From: Bacillota bacterium
GTDB taxonomy: Bacteria > Bacillota > Clostridia > Clostridiales > Clostridiaceae
Length of the DNA: 64,000 nucleotides
Assembly (NCBI GenBank): GCA_023445445.1
Contig: JAEXLD010000022.1
Location: 1-64,000 of the forward strand
Reading direction: 5' to 3'
A program made the position numbers and the translations under genes. Under the pieces are notes generated by a model. It saw only the letters and a list, made by a program, of their open reading frames with translations. It ran no database searches and was not told the origin of the DNA. Of this stretch, positions 8,241 through 16,809 are shown piece by piece. The stretch's first letter is position 1. Each line of letters starts with the position of its first letter.

Positions 8241-8243
8241 GTT

Positions 8244-8293
8244 AAAAGGAGCTGGCGCAACTATTCATTTCACTTTGTGCAACAGCTCCTTTT
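8244..8293. terminator. Bidirectional terminator between the FAD oxidoreductase and rnfB
   Basis: The AAAAGGAGCTG/CAGCTCCTTTT stem is extended by GCGCAA/TTGTGC. Each strand ends in a short T-run, so it can end both converging transcripts. Confidence 0.85.
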
Positions 8294-8297
8294 AATT

Positions 8298-9092
8298 TTA
8301 TATCATTACATTTTTAATTGCTCCAGTAGGGCACTTCTTAGTACAAATTTGGCAATTAACACATTTATCATAATCTACTTTAGCTAAATTCTTAATTACA
8401 TGAACCGCATCCTTTGGACAATTTCTCTCACATAATTTGCAACCTATACAAGCAGATGTACAGTTTTCCTTAACATGTCTTCCTATTTCTGTATTATTAC
8501 ACTCTACTCTCACTTTTTTAGAAACAGGTACTGATTCAATAAGTCCCTTTGGACAAATATTTATACATGCTCCACAGTTTGTACATTTATCAATATTAAC
8601 TTTAGCAATACCATTAACTATTTCAAGTGCACCAAACTCACATACATTAACACAGCTTCCTAAACCTAAGCACCCATATGAACATGCTTTTGCACCACCA
8701 TTTACCATAAGAGATGCTGTTAGACAGTCTGTAACACCTTCTAATTCATAATTATTTTTAGCTGAATCACAATTTCCATTACATTTAACAAATGCTGTCA
8801 TCTTTTCAGAAGAATCTACCTTAATTCCTAAAACTTCCCCAATATCTTCTGCAGTTTTTGCTCCTCCTACAGAACATAAATTAGGTTTTGCACCTTCCAT
8901 TACTACTGCTTCTGCATAAGCATCACAACCAGCAAATCCACATCCCCCACAATTTGCACCTGGAAGACACTCTCTTAACTTAGGAATTCTTGGATCTACC
9001 TTTACTTCAAAAGCTTTTGATGCAAAGCCTAAAAGTATTCCAAAAACTAAACCTAAAATTCCTAAGCTTAAAGTTGCATATAAAATATTCAT
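8298..9092 (-). CDS. rnfB: Rnf complex subunit RnfB (ferredoxin-facing iron-sulfur protein)
   Basis: 264 residues. It has one N-terminal membrane helix, the RnfB cluster motif CLPGANCGGCGFAGC, then Cys-rich 4Fe-4S ferredoxin motifs (CTNCGACINICP, CIGCKLCERNCP, CVNCQICTKKCP). RnfB takes electrons from reduced ferredoxin at the cytoplasmic face of the ion-pumping Rnf complex. It is the last gene of the rnfCDGEAB operon, 12 bases after rnfA, with AGGGGAGG before the ATG. All cluster ligands appear intact. Confidence 0.95.
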   Translation of the reverse strand: MNILYATLSLGILGLVFGILLGFASKAFEVKVDPRIPKLRECLPGANCGGCGFAGCDAYAEAVVMEGAKPNLCSVGGAKTAEDIGEVLGIKVDSSEKMTAFVKCNGNCDSAKNNYELEGVTDCLTASLMVNGGAKACSYGCLGLGSCVNVCEFGALEIVNGIAKVNIDKCTNCGACINICPKGLIESVPVSKKVRVECNNTEIGRHVKENCTSACIGCKLCERNCPKDAVHVIKNLAKVDYDKCVNCQICTKKCPTGAIKNVMI

Positions 9093-9104
9093 ATTAAACC
9101 TCCC

Positions 9105-9692
9105 CTAGTGAATTAATCCTTGGAATCCTAAAAAGGCAATTGACATTAAAGCTGCTGTAAATAATGTAATTGGTAACCCTCTTAGAACAACTGGTATATT
9201 TTCATTATTATCTATTCTTTCTCTAATAAATGCTAATAGTACTATAGATAACATATATCCTGATGCTGCACCTAAAGCATTTACTAAAGATTCAATAAAG
9301 TTATAGTTTTCTTGTATATTTAATGTTGCCATTCCTAGTACAGCACAGTTTGTAGTAATAAGTGGTAAATATATCCCTAAAGCTTTATGAAGTGCTGGGG
9401 ATAACTTTTTAATAGCCATTTCTACAAATTGAACTAATGCTGCAATAACTAATACATTAGCTATAGTTTTTAAGTACTCAAGATTAAATCTAACTAATAC
9501 TTGATTGTAAACAAGCCATGACATTACTGAAGCTAAAATCATAACAAAGGTTACAGCAAATCCCATTCCTATAGCTGCATCCTTTTTCTTAGAAACTCCA
9601 AGGAATGAACAAATCCCTAGGAATTTAGAAAGTACAAAGTTATTTACAAGCATTGCTGCTATAAAAATCATAAATAATTCCATAAGTTCCAC
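9105..9692 (-). CDS. rnfA: Rnf complex membrane subunit RnfA
   Basis: 195 residues, six membrane helices. The N-terminal FVLSKFLGICSFLGVSKK and the later LITTNCAVLGMA segments carry the Cys residues that, with RnfE, hold an intramembrane iron-sulfur cluster in characterised Rnf/Nqr complexes. Length and sequence are typical. GGGGTGG lies before the ATG, and the gene is 5 bases after rnfE. Confidence 0.96.
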   Translation of the reverse strand: MELMELFMIFIAAMLVNNFVLSKFLGICSFLGVSKKKDAAIGMGFAVTFVMILASVMSWLVYNQVLVRFNLEYLKTIANVLVIAALVQFVEMAIKKLSPALHKALGIYLPLITTNCAVLGMATLNIQENYNFIESLVNALGAASGYMLSIVLLAFIRERIDNNENIPVVLRGLPITLFTAALMSIAFLGFQGLIH

Positions 9693-9697
9693 CCCTC

Positions 9698-10411
9698 TTA
9701 GTTTTTACTAATTTCTTTAATTTCACTTCCTGAAGAAGTACCACAAGATCCAGTTCCACAACCTGAACAGCTTCCACAACTATGTTCTAAAGACTTAACT
9801 GCTTCACCTGTTTTAGCTGCTTTTCTCATATTATAAGCATTTAAAACTACCATAAGTCCACCTACAGTGAAAAATGCACCTGGTGCTAGTATCATAATAG
9901 AAGCAGGTTTAATTGTTTCAGGAACAATTTGAATTCCTAAAATTTGTCCAGCCCCTAATATTTCTCTAAATGTTCCAATTAAAAATAATGCTATAGTAAA
10001 TCCTAGTCCCATTCCAATTGCATCATATATAGAAGGTAATATTTGATTCTTTGATGCATAAGCTTCAGCTCTTCCCAGTATTATACAGTTAACAACTATT
10101 AATGGTATAAATATTCCAAGTGAAGAATAAAGGCTTGGTAAATATCCTTGCATTAACATATCAATTATTGTAACAAAGGATGCTATAACTACTATATAAG
10201 CTGGTATTCTTATTTCATCTGGAATTAATTTTCTTATAGCTGAAATCATCATATTAGAAAATATTAATACAACAGTTGAAGCTAGTCCCATTCCCAAAGC
10301 ATTTTCAGCACTTGTTGTAACAGCTAATGTTGGACACATGGCTAAAACTTGTACAAAAATTGGATTTTCAGTAATTATTCCATTTTTTAATCTTTCAATT
10401 AACTTATTCAT
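9698..10411 (-). CDS. rnfE: Rnf complex membrane subunit RnfE with Cys-rich tail
   Basis: 237 residues, six membrane helices, homologous to RnfA. Conserved Cys occur in VLAMCPTLAV (Cys26) and VVNCIILGRAEA (Cys109), the partners of the RnfA cysteines. The protein continues past the usual core into a tail with Cys212, Cys215, Cys218 and Cys223 in a Gly/Ser-rich context, ending in a charged segment. The tail could bind metal or a cluster; its role is unknown. AGGAGG precedes the ATG. It sits between rnfG and rnfA in the expected order. Confidence 0.95.
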   Translation of the reverse strand: MNKLIERLKNGIITENPIFVQVLAMCPTLAVTTSAENALGMGLASTVVLIFSNMMISAIRKLIPDEIRIPAYIVVIASFVTIIDMLMQGYLPSLYSSLGIFIPLIVVNCIILGRAEAYASKNQILPSIYDAIGMGLGFTIALFLIGTFREILGAGQILGIQIVPETIKPASIMILAPGAFFTVGGLMVVLNAYNMRKAAKTGEAVKSLEHSCGSCSGCGTGSCGTSSGSEIKEISKN

Positions 10412-10431
10412 TGCTTTCCTCCTAATTTTTA

Positions 10432-11046
10432 TTAATTTGAGCTAGCGCCTGTATCTGCATCAGTTTCTACCTTTGGTTCTACTGTTTCACCTTTTATCTT
10501 TTCTAAATAGAAAGTAATGGCTTCATTTACTGCATTTACAGATGCTTTACTTGAAGTTGTAGCTCCTGATATAGCTTCTACTTCTGTATCTTTATTAGGA
10601 GTAACCTTTACTATTTCTAAATAATCTGTTGCAGGTTTATTTTTAAATCTTTCAGTAAATTTATCTTCAGATATTTTTGCACCTAATCCTGGTGTTTCAC
10701 TATGTGATAGAACTTTCATGCCTGTAACTTCATCTTCTTTAGAAATACCAACAACAAAATCAATTCCTCCATGGAAGCCCTTGCTAGTTACTTTCATAAC
10801 ATAACCTACAACATCATTTTCTTTAACTGCTTCATATATTTCTTTAATTGAACTTTCAGACTCTATTTCAATAGTACTATCTTGAATTTTTTCAGCTGAT
10901 GGCATTATATAGTTTAAATCTTCCTTGCTTATTTTAGAATTTTCTAAAATTGCTTCTTTAGTTAAATCATTAGCAAATCCAAGTAATAACCCTGAAATCA
11001 TAGTTATTATTAGAAGGATTCCCCCTAGCTTAATATTTCTTTTCAT
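10432..11046 (-). CDS. rnfG: Rnf complex subunit RnfG (covalent FMN carrier)
   Basis: 204 residues. An N-terminal membrane anchor precedes an extracytoplasmic FMN-binding domain. SETPGLG (116-122) and SGATTSS (160-166) are the canonical FMN-domain motifs, and Thr163 or Thr164 is the likely ApbE-dependent phosphoester attachment site. The C-terminus is an acidic, Thr-rich extension. RnfG passes electrons through the membrane part of the complex. AAGGAGG precedes the ATG. It lies directly after rnfD, sharing the short junction. Confidence 0.95.
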   Translation of the reverse strand: MKRNIKLGGILLIITMISGLLLGFANDLTKEAILENSKISKEDLNYIMPSAEKIQDSTIEIESESSIKEIYEAVKENDVVGYVMKVTSKGFHGGIDFVVGISKEDEVTGMKVLSHSETPGLGAKISEDKFTERFKNKPATDYLEIVKVTPNKDTEVEAISGATTSSKASVNAVNEAITFYLEKIKGETVEPKVETDADTGASSN

Positions 11047-11050
11047 ATTC

Positions 11051-11941
11051 TTAAGCCTCCTTCTTAACCTTAATTTTTTTAGTTGTTAAATATTCTATTA
11101 AAGGAGTAAATAAATTAATAATGATAATAGCGTAATATGGGCCCTCTGGATTAAATCCTTTAACTGCTATAATTGAAGCACATATACCTGCCATTATTCC
11201 AAATATGTATTGACCTATTCTAGTCATTGGAGTTGTTCCATAATCAGTAGTCATAAAAATTGCAGCTACAAAAAATGCACCTGGTAATAATAATTCTTTA
11301 CCAAATATGTTGTACATAGCCATTGCTGATAAAATAAAAGCAACTGGTCCTCTTAAACTAATTCTTCCTCTAAGGGCTAAGTAAAGTCCCCCTAAACATA
11401 ATGCTAAGATTGATACTTCTCCAATGCTTCCTGATGCTTGGCCTATAATTTTATCTATTAATGGAACCACTACATCCACAGTTTCTGATGCTGATGAAGT
11501 TGCATCTGCTACTGGTTTTGCCATAACACCTGCCCATGCAGCAATTAAAAATGCTTTAGTTGCAGCTGCTGGATTCATAAAATTTTGTCCATATCCACCA
11601 AAGAATTGTTTTACAACTATAGTTGCAAAAATCGATCCTATAATTGGTATCCATAATGGAACATAAGTTGGCATTATTAAAGCTAATATTATACCTTGTA
11701 CTATAGGACTTAAATCTGTTAAAAAGGATGTTTTCTTCACAAACTTATTCCAAAGTCCCTCTGCAATAATGCTAGTTAAAATTGTAGTAATTATTATTTT
11801 AGCAGCATCAAATTTATAAAAATAAATTCCTGCAACTAATGATGGAATTAAAGCTATAATATAATCCATCATTATCTTATTAATCCCAAGGCCTTTTTTT
11901 ACATAAGGTGCTGGCGATACTTTAAGATTTCTATTTTCCAC
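11051..11941 (-). CDS. rnfD: Rnf complex membrane subunit RnfD with altered flavinylation motif
   Basis: 296 residues, about eight to ten membrane helices. The start MENRNLKVSPAP at GTG 11941 is chosen because AGGAG lies 8 nt upstream and matches the family start; a GTG at 11950 falls inside the ribosome binding site. Where RnfD normally carries an S/T-G/S-A-T motif with flavinylated Thr, this protein reads DATSSASE (11483-11506). Thr is therefore replaced by Ser (TCA), just before the conserved SGSIGE segment. A later TTDYGTTPMTR segment is intact. FMN attachment is therefore uncertain. Confidence 0.94.
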   Translation of the reverse strand: MENRNLKVSPAPYVKKGLGINKIMMDYIIALIPSLVAGIYFYKFDAAKIIITTILTSIIAEGLWNKFVKKTSFLTDLSPIVQGIILALIMPTYVPLWIPIIGSIFATIVVKQFFGGYGQNFMNPAAATKAFLIAAWAGVMAKPVADATSSASETVDVVVPLIDKIIGQASGSIGEVSILALCLGGLYLALRGRISLRGPVAFILSAMAMYNIFGKELLLPGAFFVAAIFMTTDYGTTPMTRIGQYIFGIMAGICASIIAVKGFNPEGPYYAIIIINLFTPLIEYLTTKKIKVKKEA

Positions 11942-11969
11942 ACTTTTCACTCCTATTCAGATTATTTTC

Positions 11970-12902
11970 TTAGTTAAATACTTTTGAAGTTTTTATTATT
12001 TGTGCTATTTCAATATTTGAAGGACATACAAAACTACATAATCCACAATCTATACATTTGTTTCCTCCAAATTTAACAAACTCTTCCTTCTCATTTCTTT
12101 TTGCTAAGTCCATAAGTTTTGTAGGACTTAAACCCTCAGGACATATCCTTAAGCACTTAGAACAATTAATACAGCTATACTTTTCACTTGATGGTAAATC
12201 TGTTTTGCTTAGGAATAGTAACCCTTTTGAATCCTTATTTATTTTTGAATCTATATCATAAACAGGAATGCCATTTAAGCTTCCTCCATCAATAATCTTT
12301 TCAAGAATATCCTTATTCCCTTTTAATTCTTCAAAAACTTCTTTGTATGTTGTATTACTATTAACAGCAATTACTCTATTACCCTCAATAGCACTACCAT
12401 AAACAGTAACGTAATTTTCTATTTCTTTTCCTAGCAAAGATTGTCCTAGCTTAATGACATCTAATATGTCATATATAATAACATTTTTATCTTGCCCATA
12501 AACTTTGCTTATAAGTTTTTCCTCATATAGATCTGTTATAGAAGAAACCTTGATAACCTTTCCATATTCTCCTAATTCTTTAAATAAGTTCTTGTCCTTT
12601 TTATCAACCACAAACTTTACTTCATTTAAAGAATTAATTTTCTCAAATCCTTTCTTTAATTCTTCTTTTTTTTCCTTTACTATAATTTCATATCCATTTA
12701 AATTTGGTTGAAAGCTAAAGGCCTTAACTATTACTTTTTTATCTTTATTATTTTCGTAATGTGAACTTAGGCTTTCATCAATTTCCTTAGCAGATAATTC
12801 TTCTAAGTTTTCTTTCTTTACTAAAGTTTGTGATAATTTAGAATCAATTAATGTAAATAATTTATTTGAAACTTTTACACTATTAAATAGATTAATTAAC
12901 AC
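11970..12902 (-). CDS. rnfC: RnfC-like iron-sulfur subunit, N-terminally reduced
   Basis: 310 residues, against about 430-450 for ordinary RnfC. The C-terminal part is clearly RnfC: an SLBB-type VTVYGSAIEG segment, then two 4Fe-4S motifs, CINCSKCLRICPEG and CIDCGLCSFVCPS. The N-terminal barrel-sandwich, the NADH-binding G-x-G-G-A-T-F-P loop and the FMN-site NGAECEPY are absent; the last is replaced by KAFSFQP. The GTG at 12902 has AGGAGG 7 nt upstream, and the DNA before it is non-coding, so this is not a truncation by a visible frameshift. First gene of the operon. It may not oxidise or reduce NAD. Confidence 0.9.
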   Translation of the reverse strand: MLINLFNSVKVSNKLFTLIDSKLSQTLVKKENLEELSAKEIDESLSSHYENNKDKKVIVKAFSFQPNLNGYEIIVKEKKEELKKGFEKINSLNEVKFVVDKKDKNLFKELGEYGKVIKVSSITDLYEEKLISKVYGQDKNVIIYDILDVIKLGQSLLGKEIENYVTVYGSAIEGNRVIAVNSNTTYKEVFEELKGNKDILEKIIDGGSLNGIPVYDIDSKINKDSKGLLFLSKTDLPSSEKYSCINCSKCLRICPEGLSPTKLMDLAKRNEKEEFVKFGGNKCIDCGLCSFVCPSNIEIAQIIKTSKVFN

Positions 12903-12973
12903 TCTAAAACCTCCTATATATAGTATTCAACATTAAGCCCACAAATTTAGTTTATAATTTGACGAGCATTTTC

Positions 12974-13023
12974 ATATTACCACAAATAAAGACTTCCCAC
13001 AACTTTTGTAATATTTTTAACAA
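12974..13023 (-). promoter_or_regulatory. rnfC: Putative rnf promoter with adjacent Rex-like site
   Basis: Minus-strand -35 TTGTGG (12997-13002), 17-nt spacer and an extended -10 TGGTAATAT (hexamer 12974-12979). Just upstream, TTGTTAAAAATATTACAA (13006-13023) resembles the Rex consensus in its left half and ACAA end. A non-coding leader of about 60 nt remains. Position and Rex link are inferred. Confidence 0.4.
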
Positions 13024-13141
13024 TATTTTTAACTAAAAATTTAAATTTATTTTAAAATTTATATATAAATCACATTTATATGTATATAGAAAATAACTAT
13101 TATTCATTAAAATTTTTGTAATGTTATATTTTTAACAACAC

Positions 13142-13167
13142 AAAAAAGAGCTATTAATAATAGCTCT
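13142..13167 (-). terminator. Terminator after the TPR gene
   Basis: Perfect 9-bp stem AGAGCTATT/AATAGCTCT (13147-13167), loop AAT, followed on the minus strand by a T-run. Confidence 0.9.
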
Positions 13168-13169
13168 TC

Positions 13170-14105
13170 CTATCTTTCACAGTTTTTTAAAGTAACATAA
13201 TCCTTATATTCCTGAAGTTCTCTTAACTTACTTAACTCTTTATCATTCTTCATATACTGGAAAAATATATCATTCATATCTATACTTTTCAATAAATCTT
13301 TAAAGCCTAGTTCAAGCTCATTAATATTAGTATAAAAGCAACATCTATTATAATATAAGAAACTTGCATTTGGATTATCTTCTATCCCTTTACTTATAAT
13401 TTCTATAGCTGTTTTATAATCCTTTTTTTCTTTATATATTATAGCTAAATTTAAATAGCTATATGGATAATTAGGATTTTCACCTATTGATTTTAAGTAA
13501 AATTCCTTTGCTTCCTCTTCCTTATTTAAATTCTTTAGAAGTACTCCCATATTAAATAAAACTCTAAAATTCTTAGGAGCTATTTTTAAGGCTTCTTTCA
13601 TATATATCAGTGCTTCTTCATAATCTCCTAGTTCTTCATAAATACATCCTAAGTTAGCATTTGCCCATAAATCTTTTGGCACTAATTCTATTACTTTTTC
13701 ATAATATTTAATTGCTTTATTTACATCTTTTAATTCGTCATAGGCATTAGCTAGGAAAAAATATGCTCTATCATATTTGGGATCTAGTTCAATTGCCTTT
13801 TTATAAAATTCTATAGCCTCTTCTAAGAATCCATCTTCATCATATAAAACTCCAAGTCCATAATAAGCCCTAGCATCACTTTTATCATTTTTAATAGCTA
13901 CCCTATATTTTTCTTCTGCTTCATTTTTATAGCCAAGTTTATCATAAAGTAATGCCATATCAAGAATAAGTTCTATATCATTCTTTCCTTCTTCAAATCT
14001 AAAGGCCTTATTATAAAATCTTAATGCCTTGGAATATTCTTTTTCTTGCACAAAGTTTCTTGCTATATTTAAATAATTTTCAAAAATATATCTTTTATCT
14101 GACAT
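13170..14105 (-). CDS. Tetratricopeptide repeat protein
   Basis: 311 residues composed almost wholly of about eight TPR units of 34 residues. Successive A-Y-x-x-L-G/A patterns are visible (AYYGLGVLYDEDGFLEEAIE, AYFFLANAYDELKDVNKAIK, ANLGCIYEELGDYEEAL). No signal peptide or membrane segment is present, so it is a cytoplasmic scaffold. The partner is unknown. GAGG lies before the ATG. It follows a small membrane protein gene by 10 bases and probably shares its transcript. Confidence 0.85.
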   Translation of the reverse strand: MSDKRYIFENYLNIARNFVQEKEYSKALRFYNKAFRFEEGKNDIELILDMALLYDKLGYKNEAEEKYRVAIKNDKSDARAYYGLGVLYDEDGFLEEAIEFYKKAIELDPKYDRAYFFLANAYDELKDVNKAIKYYEKVIELVPKDLWANANLGCIYEELGDYEEALIYMKEALKIAPKNFRVLFNMGVLLKNLNKEEEAKEFYLKSIGENPNYPYSYLNLAIIYKEKKDYKTAIEIISKGIEDNPNASFLYYNRCCFYTNINELELGFKDLLKSIDMNDIFFQYMKNDKELSKLRELQEYKDYVTLKNCER

Positions 14106-14115
14106 CCTTACCTCG

Positions 14116-14454
14116 TTATTCCTTTAAAAAAGTTTGTATTCCTTTCATAATAATATTAAAGAATACTGCTTCAATGATACCAATAAAAATAATAACAATA
14201 ATAAAATTCATATTAAAATATATAGCTGAAGAAGATAGAAAAACATATAAAGCTCCTTCAACTAAAACAATCTCCCCAATCCATATTGAAAAACTTTTAA
14301 TATCTGCTATTTTTTCAATTTCAAATTCTCCATTTATATAAGAAAAACTTTCTACAATTGGCTTTAAAATTGATAATTTTTTCTTTGTAGATACTAATCC
14401 ACCTATAATAAGTTCTGTAACTCCCCATATTAACAGTAATATATTTAGAAACAA
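14116..14454 (-). CDS. Small membrane protein of unknown function
   Basis: 112 residues with an N-terminal membrane helix, a short polar loop (STKKKLSILKP) and two to three further helices, ending in a short polar tail. I place the start at TTG 14454 because GGAGGGG lies 6 nt upstream; a GTG at 14469 falls within the site itself. I do not recognise the family. It precedes the TPR gene by 10 bases, so the two may act together at the membrane. Confidence 0.6.
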   Translation of the reverse strand: MFLNILLLIWGVTELIIGGLVSTKKKLSILKPIVESFSYINGEFEIEKIADIKSFSIWIGEIVLVEGALYVFLSSSAIYFNMNFIIVIIFIGIIEAVFFNIIMKGIQTFLKE

Positions 14455-14547
14455 ATTTAACCCCTCCACTAAGAATTACTTTATATAATATATATTTTAT
14501 ATCTTTTTTACTTAAAGTAAAATATTATATTATCATATAAATTAATT

Positions 14548-14569
14548 AGGAGCTGTCTATGCAGCTCCT
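14548..14569 (-). terminator. Hairpin terminator after clpA
   Basis: AGGAGCTG/CAGCTCCT stem, 6-nt loop. The minus-strand tail AATTAATTT is weakly U-rich. Confidence 0.65.
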
Positions 14570-14576
14570 TATATTA

Positions 14577-16808
14577 TTATTTTATAAGTTTAAAGTTATT
14601 ATTTTCTATATCTACTGTGCAAATTCCACCCTTTGATAAATCTCCAAATAACAACTCATCAACTAGTAGCGGCTTTATTTCTGAATTAATAACTCTTATT
14701 ATTTCCCTTGCTCCAAATTCCTTAGATAATCCCTTTTCACTTATAAAAGTTATAGCCTTATCAGTAAATGATAATTCTATATTTTTTCCCTTTAATTTTT
14801 CTATAAATTTATTTAATTCCTTATTAGTTATATCTCTTGCCATATCTTCATTTATTTGATTGAATACAACTATTTTATCTAATCTATTTCTAAATTCAGG
14901 AGTAAAAGCTCTCTTAACTTCATCACTTATAGCTTCATTTTTTACTGTACCTCTTGCAAACCCAACTAGATTTTTGCCTATATCTCTTGCTCCAGCATTT
15001 GATGTCATAATTAATATAACATTTCTAAAATCTGCCTTTCTACCTTTATTATCTGTTAGAGTTGCATAGTCCATTACTTGTAATAAAACACTTAATATAT
15101 CAGGATGAGCTTTTTCTATTTCGTCTAATAACAATACACAATTTGGTTTCTTTCTAATTGTATCAGTTAAAAGACCACCTTCTTCATAACCAACATATCC
15201 TGGAGGCGATCCTATAAGTTTAGAAGCTGCATGTCTTTCACCATATTCACTCATATCAAATCTTACTAATTCTACACCTAAAGTTTTTGATAATACTTTA
15301 GCTATTTCAGTTTTACCAACACCAGTTGGTCCAACAAATAGCATTGATGCAACTGGTTTATCTTCATCATTTAATCCAGCTCTTGACATCTTAATGCATC
15401 TTGCAACTTCTTCTATTGCTTGATTTTGGCCAAATATTGCATCTTTTAATTCTTTTTCTAATATTTTTAGTGAGTTTATTTCTGTATTTTCTATTGTTTT
15501 CTTAGGTATATGACAAATCTTGGATATTAATTCTTCAATTATAGATTCATCAACTAATCCACTAGAATATTTTTCTCTATTTATATCTACAAAGGCACCT
15601 GCTTCATCTATTATATCAATAGCCTTATCAGGTAAGAATTTATCATTAATATATTTAGAGCTTAAGTTAACTGCAGCCTTTAATGCTTCATCAGTATAAC
15701 TTACTTTATGATACTCTTCAAATACATCCTTAACCCCTTCTAAAATATCTATAGTTTCTTCAATAGAAGTTTCTTTTACCTCTATTACTTGAAATCTTCT
15801 TACTAAAGCTTTATCCTTTTCAAAATACTTCTTATAATCATCATAGGTAGTTGCTCCTATAAATCTAATTTTTCCTTCAAGTAAATATCCTTTTATTAGA
15901 CTTCCTCCATCTAAGGAACTACCATTTAAAGCTCCAGCTCCAACGATATTGTGGATTTCATCTATATATACTATTGGATTATCATAAGTCTTTATTTCAT
16001 CTAATATTTGTTTAATTCTCTCTTCAAAATCTCCTCTATACTTTGTTCCTGCAAGTATAGTTCCTATATCTAATGAGAATATTTCTGCATTCTTTAACTT
16101 TTCTGGAACCTTTCCTTCTTTAATTTGCTTAGCGAGTCCCATTGTTATGGCAGTTTTTCCAACTCCAGGCTCTCCTATATGAATTGGATTATTTTTAGTT
16201 CTTCTGCATAATATTTGAATTGTTCTATCAATTATGTCTTCTCTACCTACTAAAGGATAATTATCTTCTTCAATTAACTCTGTTAAATTAGTACAAAAAG
16301 TACCAACTATACTTTTGTCTTTCTTTTCCTCAGATTTATTAACTCTAATTATTTTAATAGCATCCTTAGCTAAATCTTCTTCCTCTGATTTATTATGAGA
16401 AAGTTCAAACAACAAATCTTGTTTTGTTATTCCTTGCTTATCTAAATAATATACTGCATAACTATCCTTTAAAGCATAAATAGCTGAAATAACATGTTCT
16501 AAAGCTACGTAATTTCTTTCACTAAAGGCTGCTTGTTGAGTAGCAACTATTAATACATTTTTAATTCCAAAGCTTTCTTCTGGCTCTCCCTCTTCTTCAA
16601 ATTTATCTAAGTTTTCATTAATGTATCTTGTTAAATCATTTTTTAATTCATCAACATTTCCATTTAATTTAATAATTACATCTTTAAATGAATCATCTTC
16701 TAGAGCACTTAATAGTAAATGTTCTGGTGTAACATATTCATTCTTATTATATTTTGCTGTGCTATAAGCTCTAAGCAAAATATCTCTTACCACTTTACTT
16801 ATATCCAT
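14577..16808 (-). CDS. clpA: ATP-dependent Clp protease ATP-binding subunit ClpA
   Basis: 743 residues. It contains two N-terminal Clp repeats (about 1-145), AAA+ module 1 with Walker A GEPGVGKT and Walker B IVYIDEIHN, and AAA+ module 2 with Walker A GPTGVGKT and Walker B VLLLDEIEKAH, followed by a D2-small domain. There is no long ClpB/ClpC-type middle domain, and a clpS gene lies directly upstream, both diagnostic of ClpA. A VGF tripeptide (KNLVGFARG) sits where the ClpP-docking IGF/IGL loop is expected. It unfolds proteins for ClpP. GAGGAGG precedes the ATG, one base after the clpS stop. Confidence 0.93.
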   Translation of the reverse strand: MDISKVVRDILLRAYSTAKYNKNEYVTPEHLLLSALEDDSFKDVIIKLNGNVDELKNDLTRYINENLDKFEEEGEPEESFGIKNVLIVATQQAAFSERNYVALEHVISAIYALKDSYAVYYLDKQGITKQDLLFELSHNKSEEEDLAKDAIKIIRVNKSEEKKDKSIVGTFCTNLTELIEEDNYPLVGREDIIDRTIQILCRRTKNNPIHIGEPGVGKTAITMGLAKQIKEGKVPEKLKNAEIFSLDIGTILAGTKYRGDFEERIKQILDEIKTYDNPIVYIDEIHNIVGAGALNGSSLDGGSLIKGYLLEGKIRFIGATTYDDYKKYFEKDKALVRRFQVIEVKETSIEETIDILEGVKDVFEEYHKVSYTDEALKAAVNLSSKYINDKFLPDKAIDIIDEAGAFVDINREKYSSGLVDESIIEELISKICHIPKKTIENTEINSLKILEKELKDAIFGQNQAIEEVARCIKMSRAGLNDEDKPVASMLFVGPTGVGKTEIAKVLSKTLGVELVRFDMSEYGERHAASKLIGSPPGYVGYEEGGLLTDTIRKKPNCVLLLDEIEKAHPDILSVLLQVMDYATLTDNKGRKADFRNVILIMTSNAGARDIGKNLVGFARGTVKNEAISDEVKRAFTPEFRNRLDKIVVFNQINEDMARDITNKELNKFIEKLKGKNIELSFTDKAITFISEKGLSKEFGAREIIRVINSEIKPLLVDELLFGDLSKGGICTVDIENNNFKLIK

Positions 16809-16809
16809 A

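Noticed and set aside
11970..12902. RnfC shortened by a frameshift
   Set aside because: The bases upstream of 12902 hold no RnfC-like sequence in any frame, and a strong ribosome binding site sits at the GTG start.
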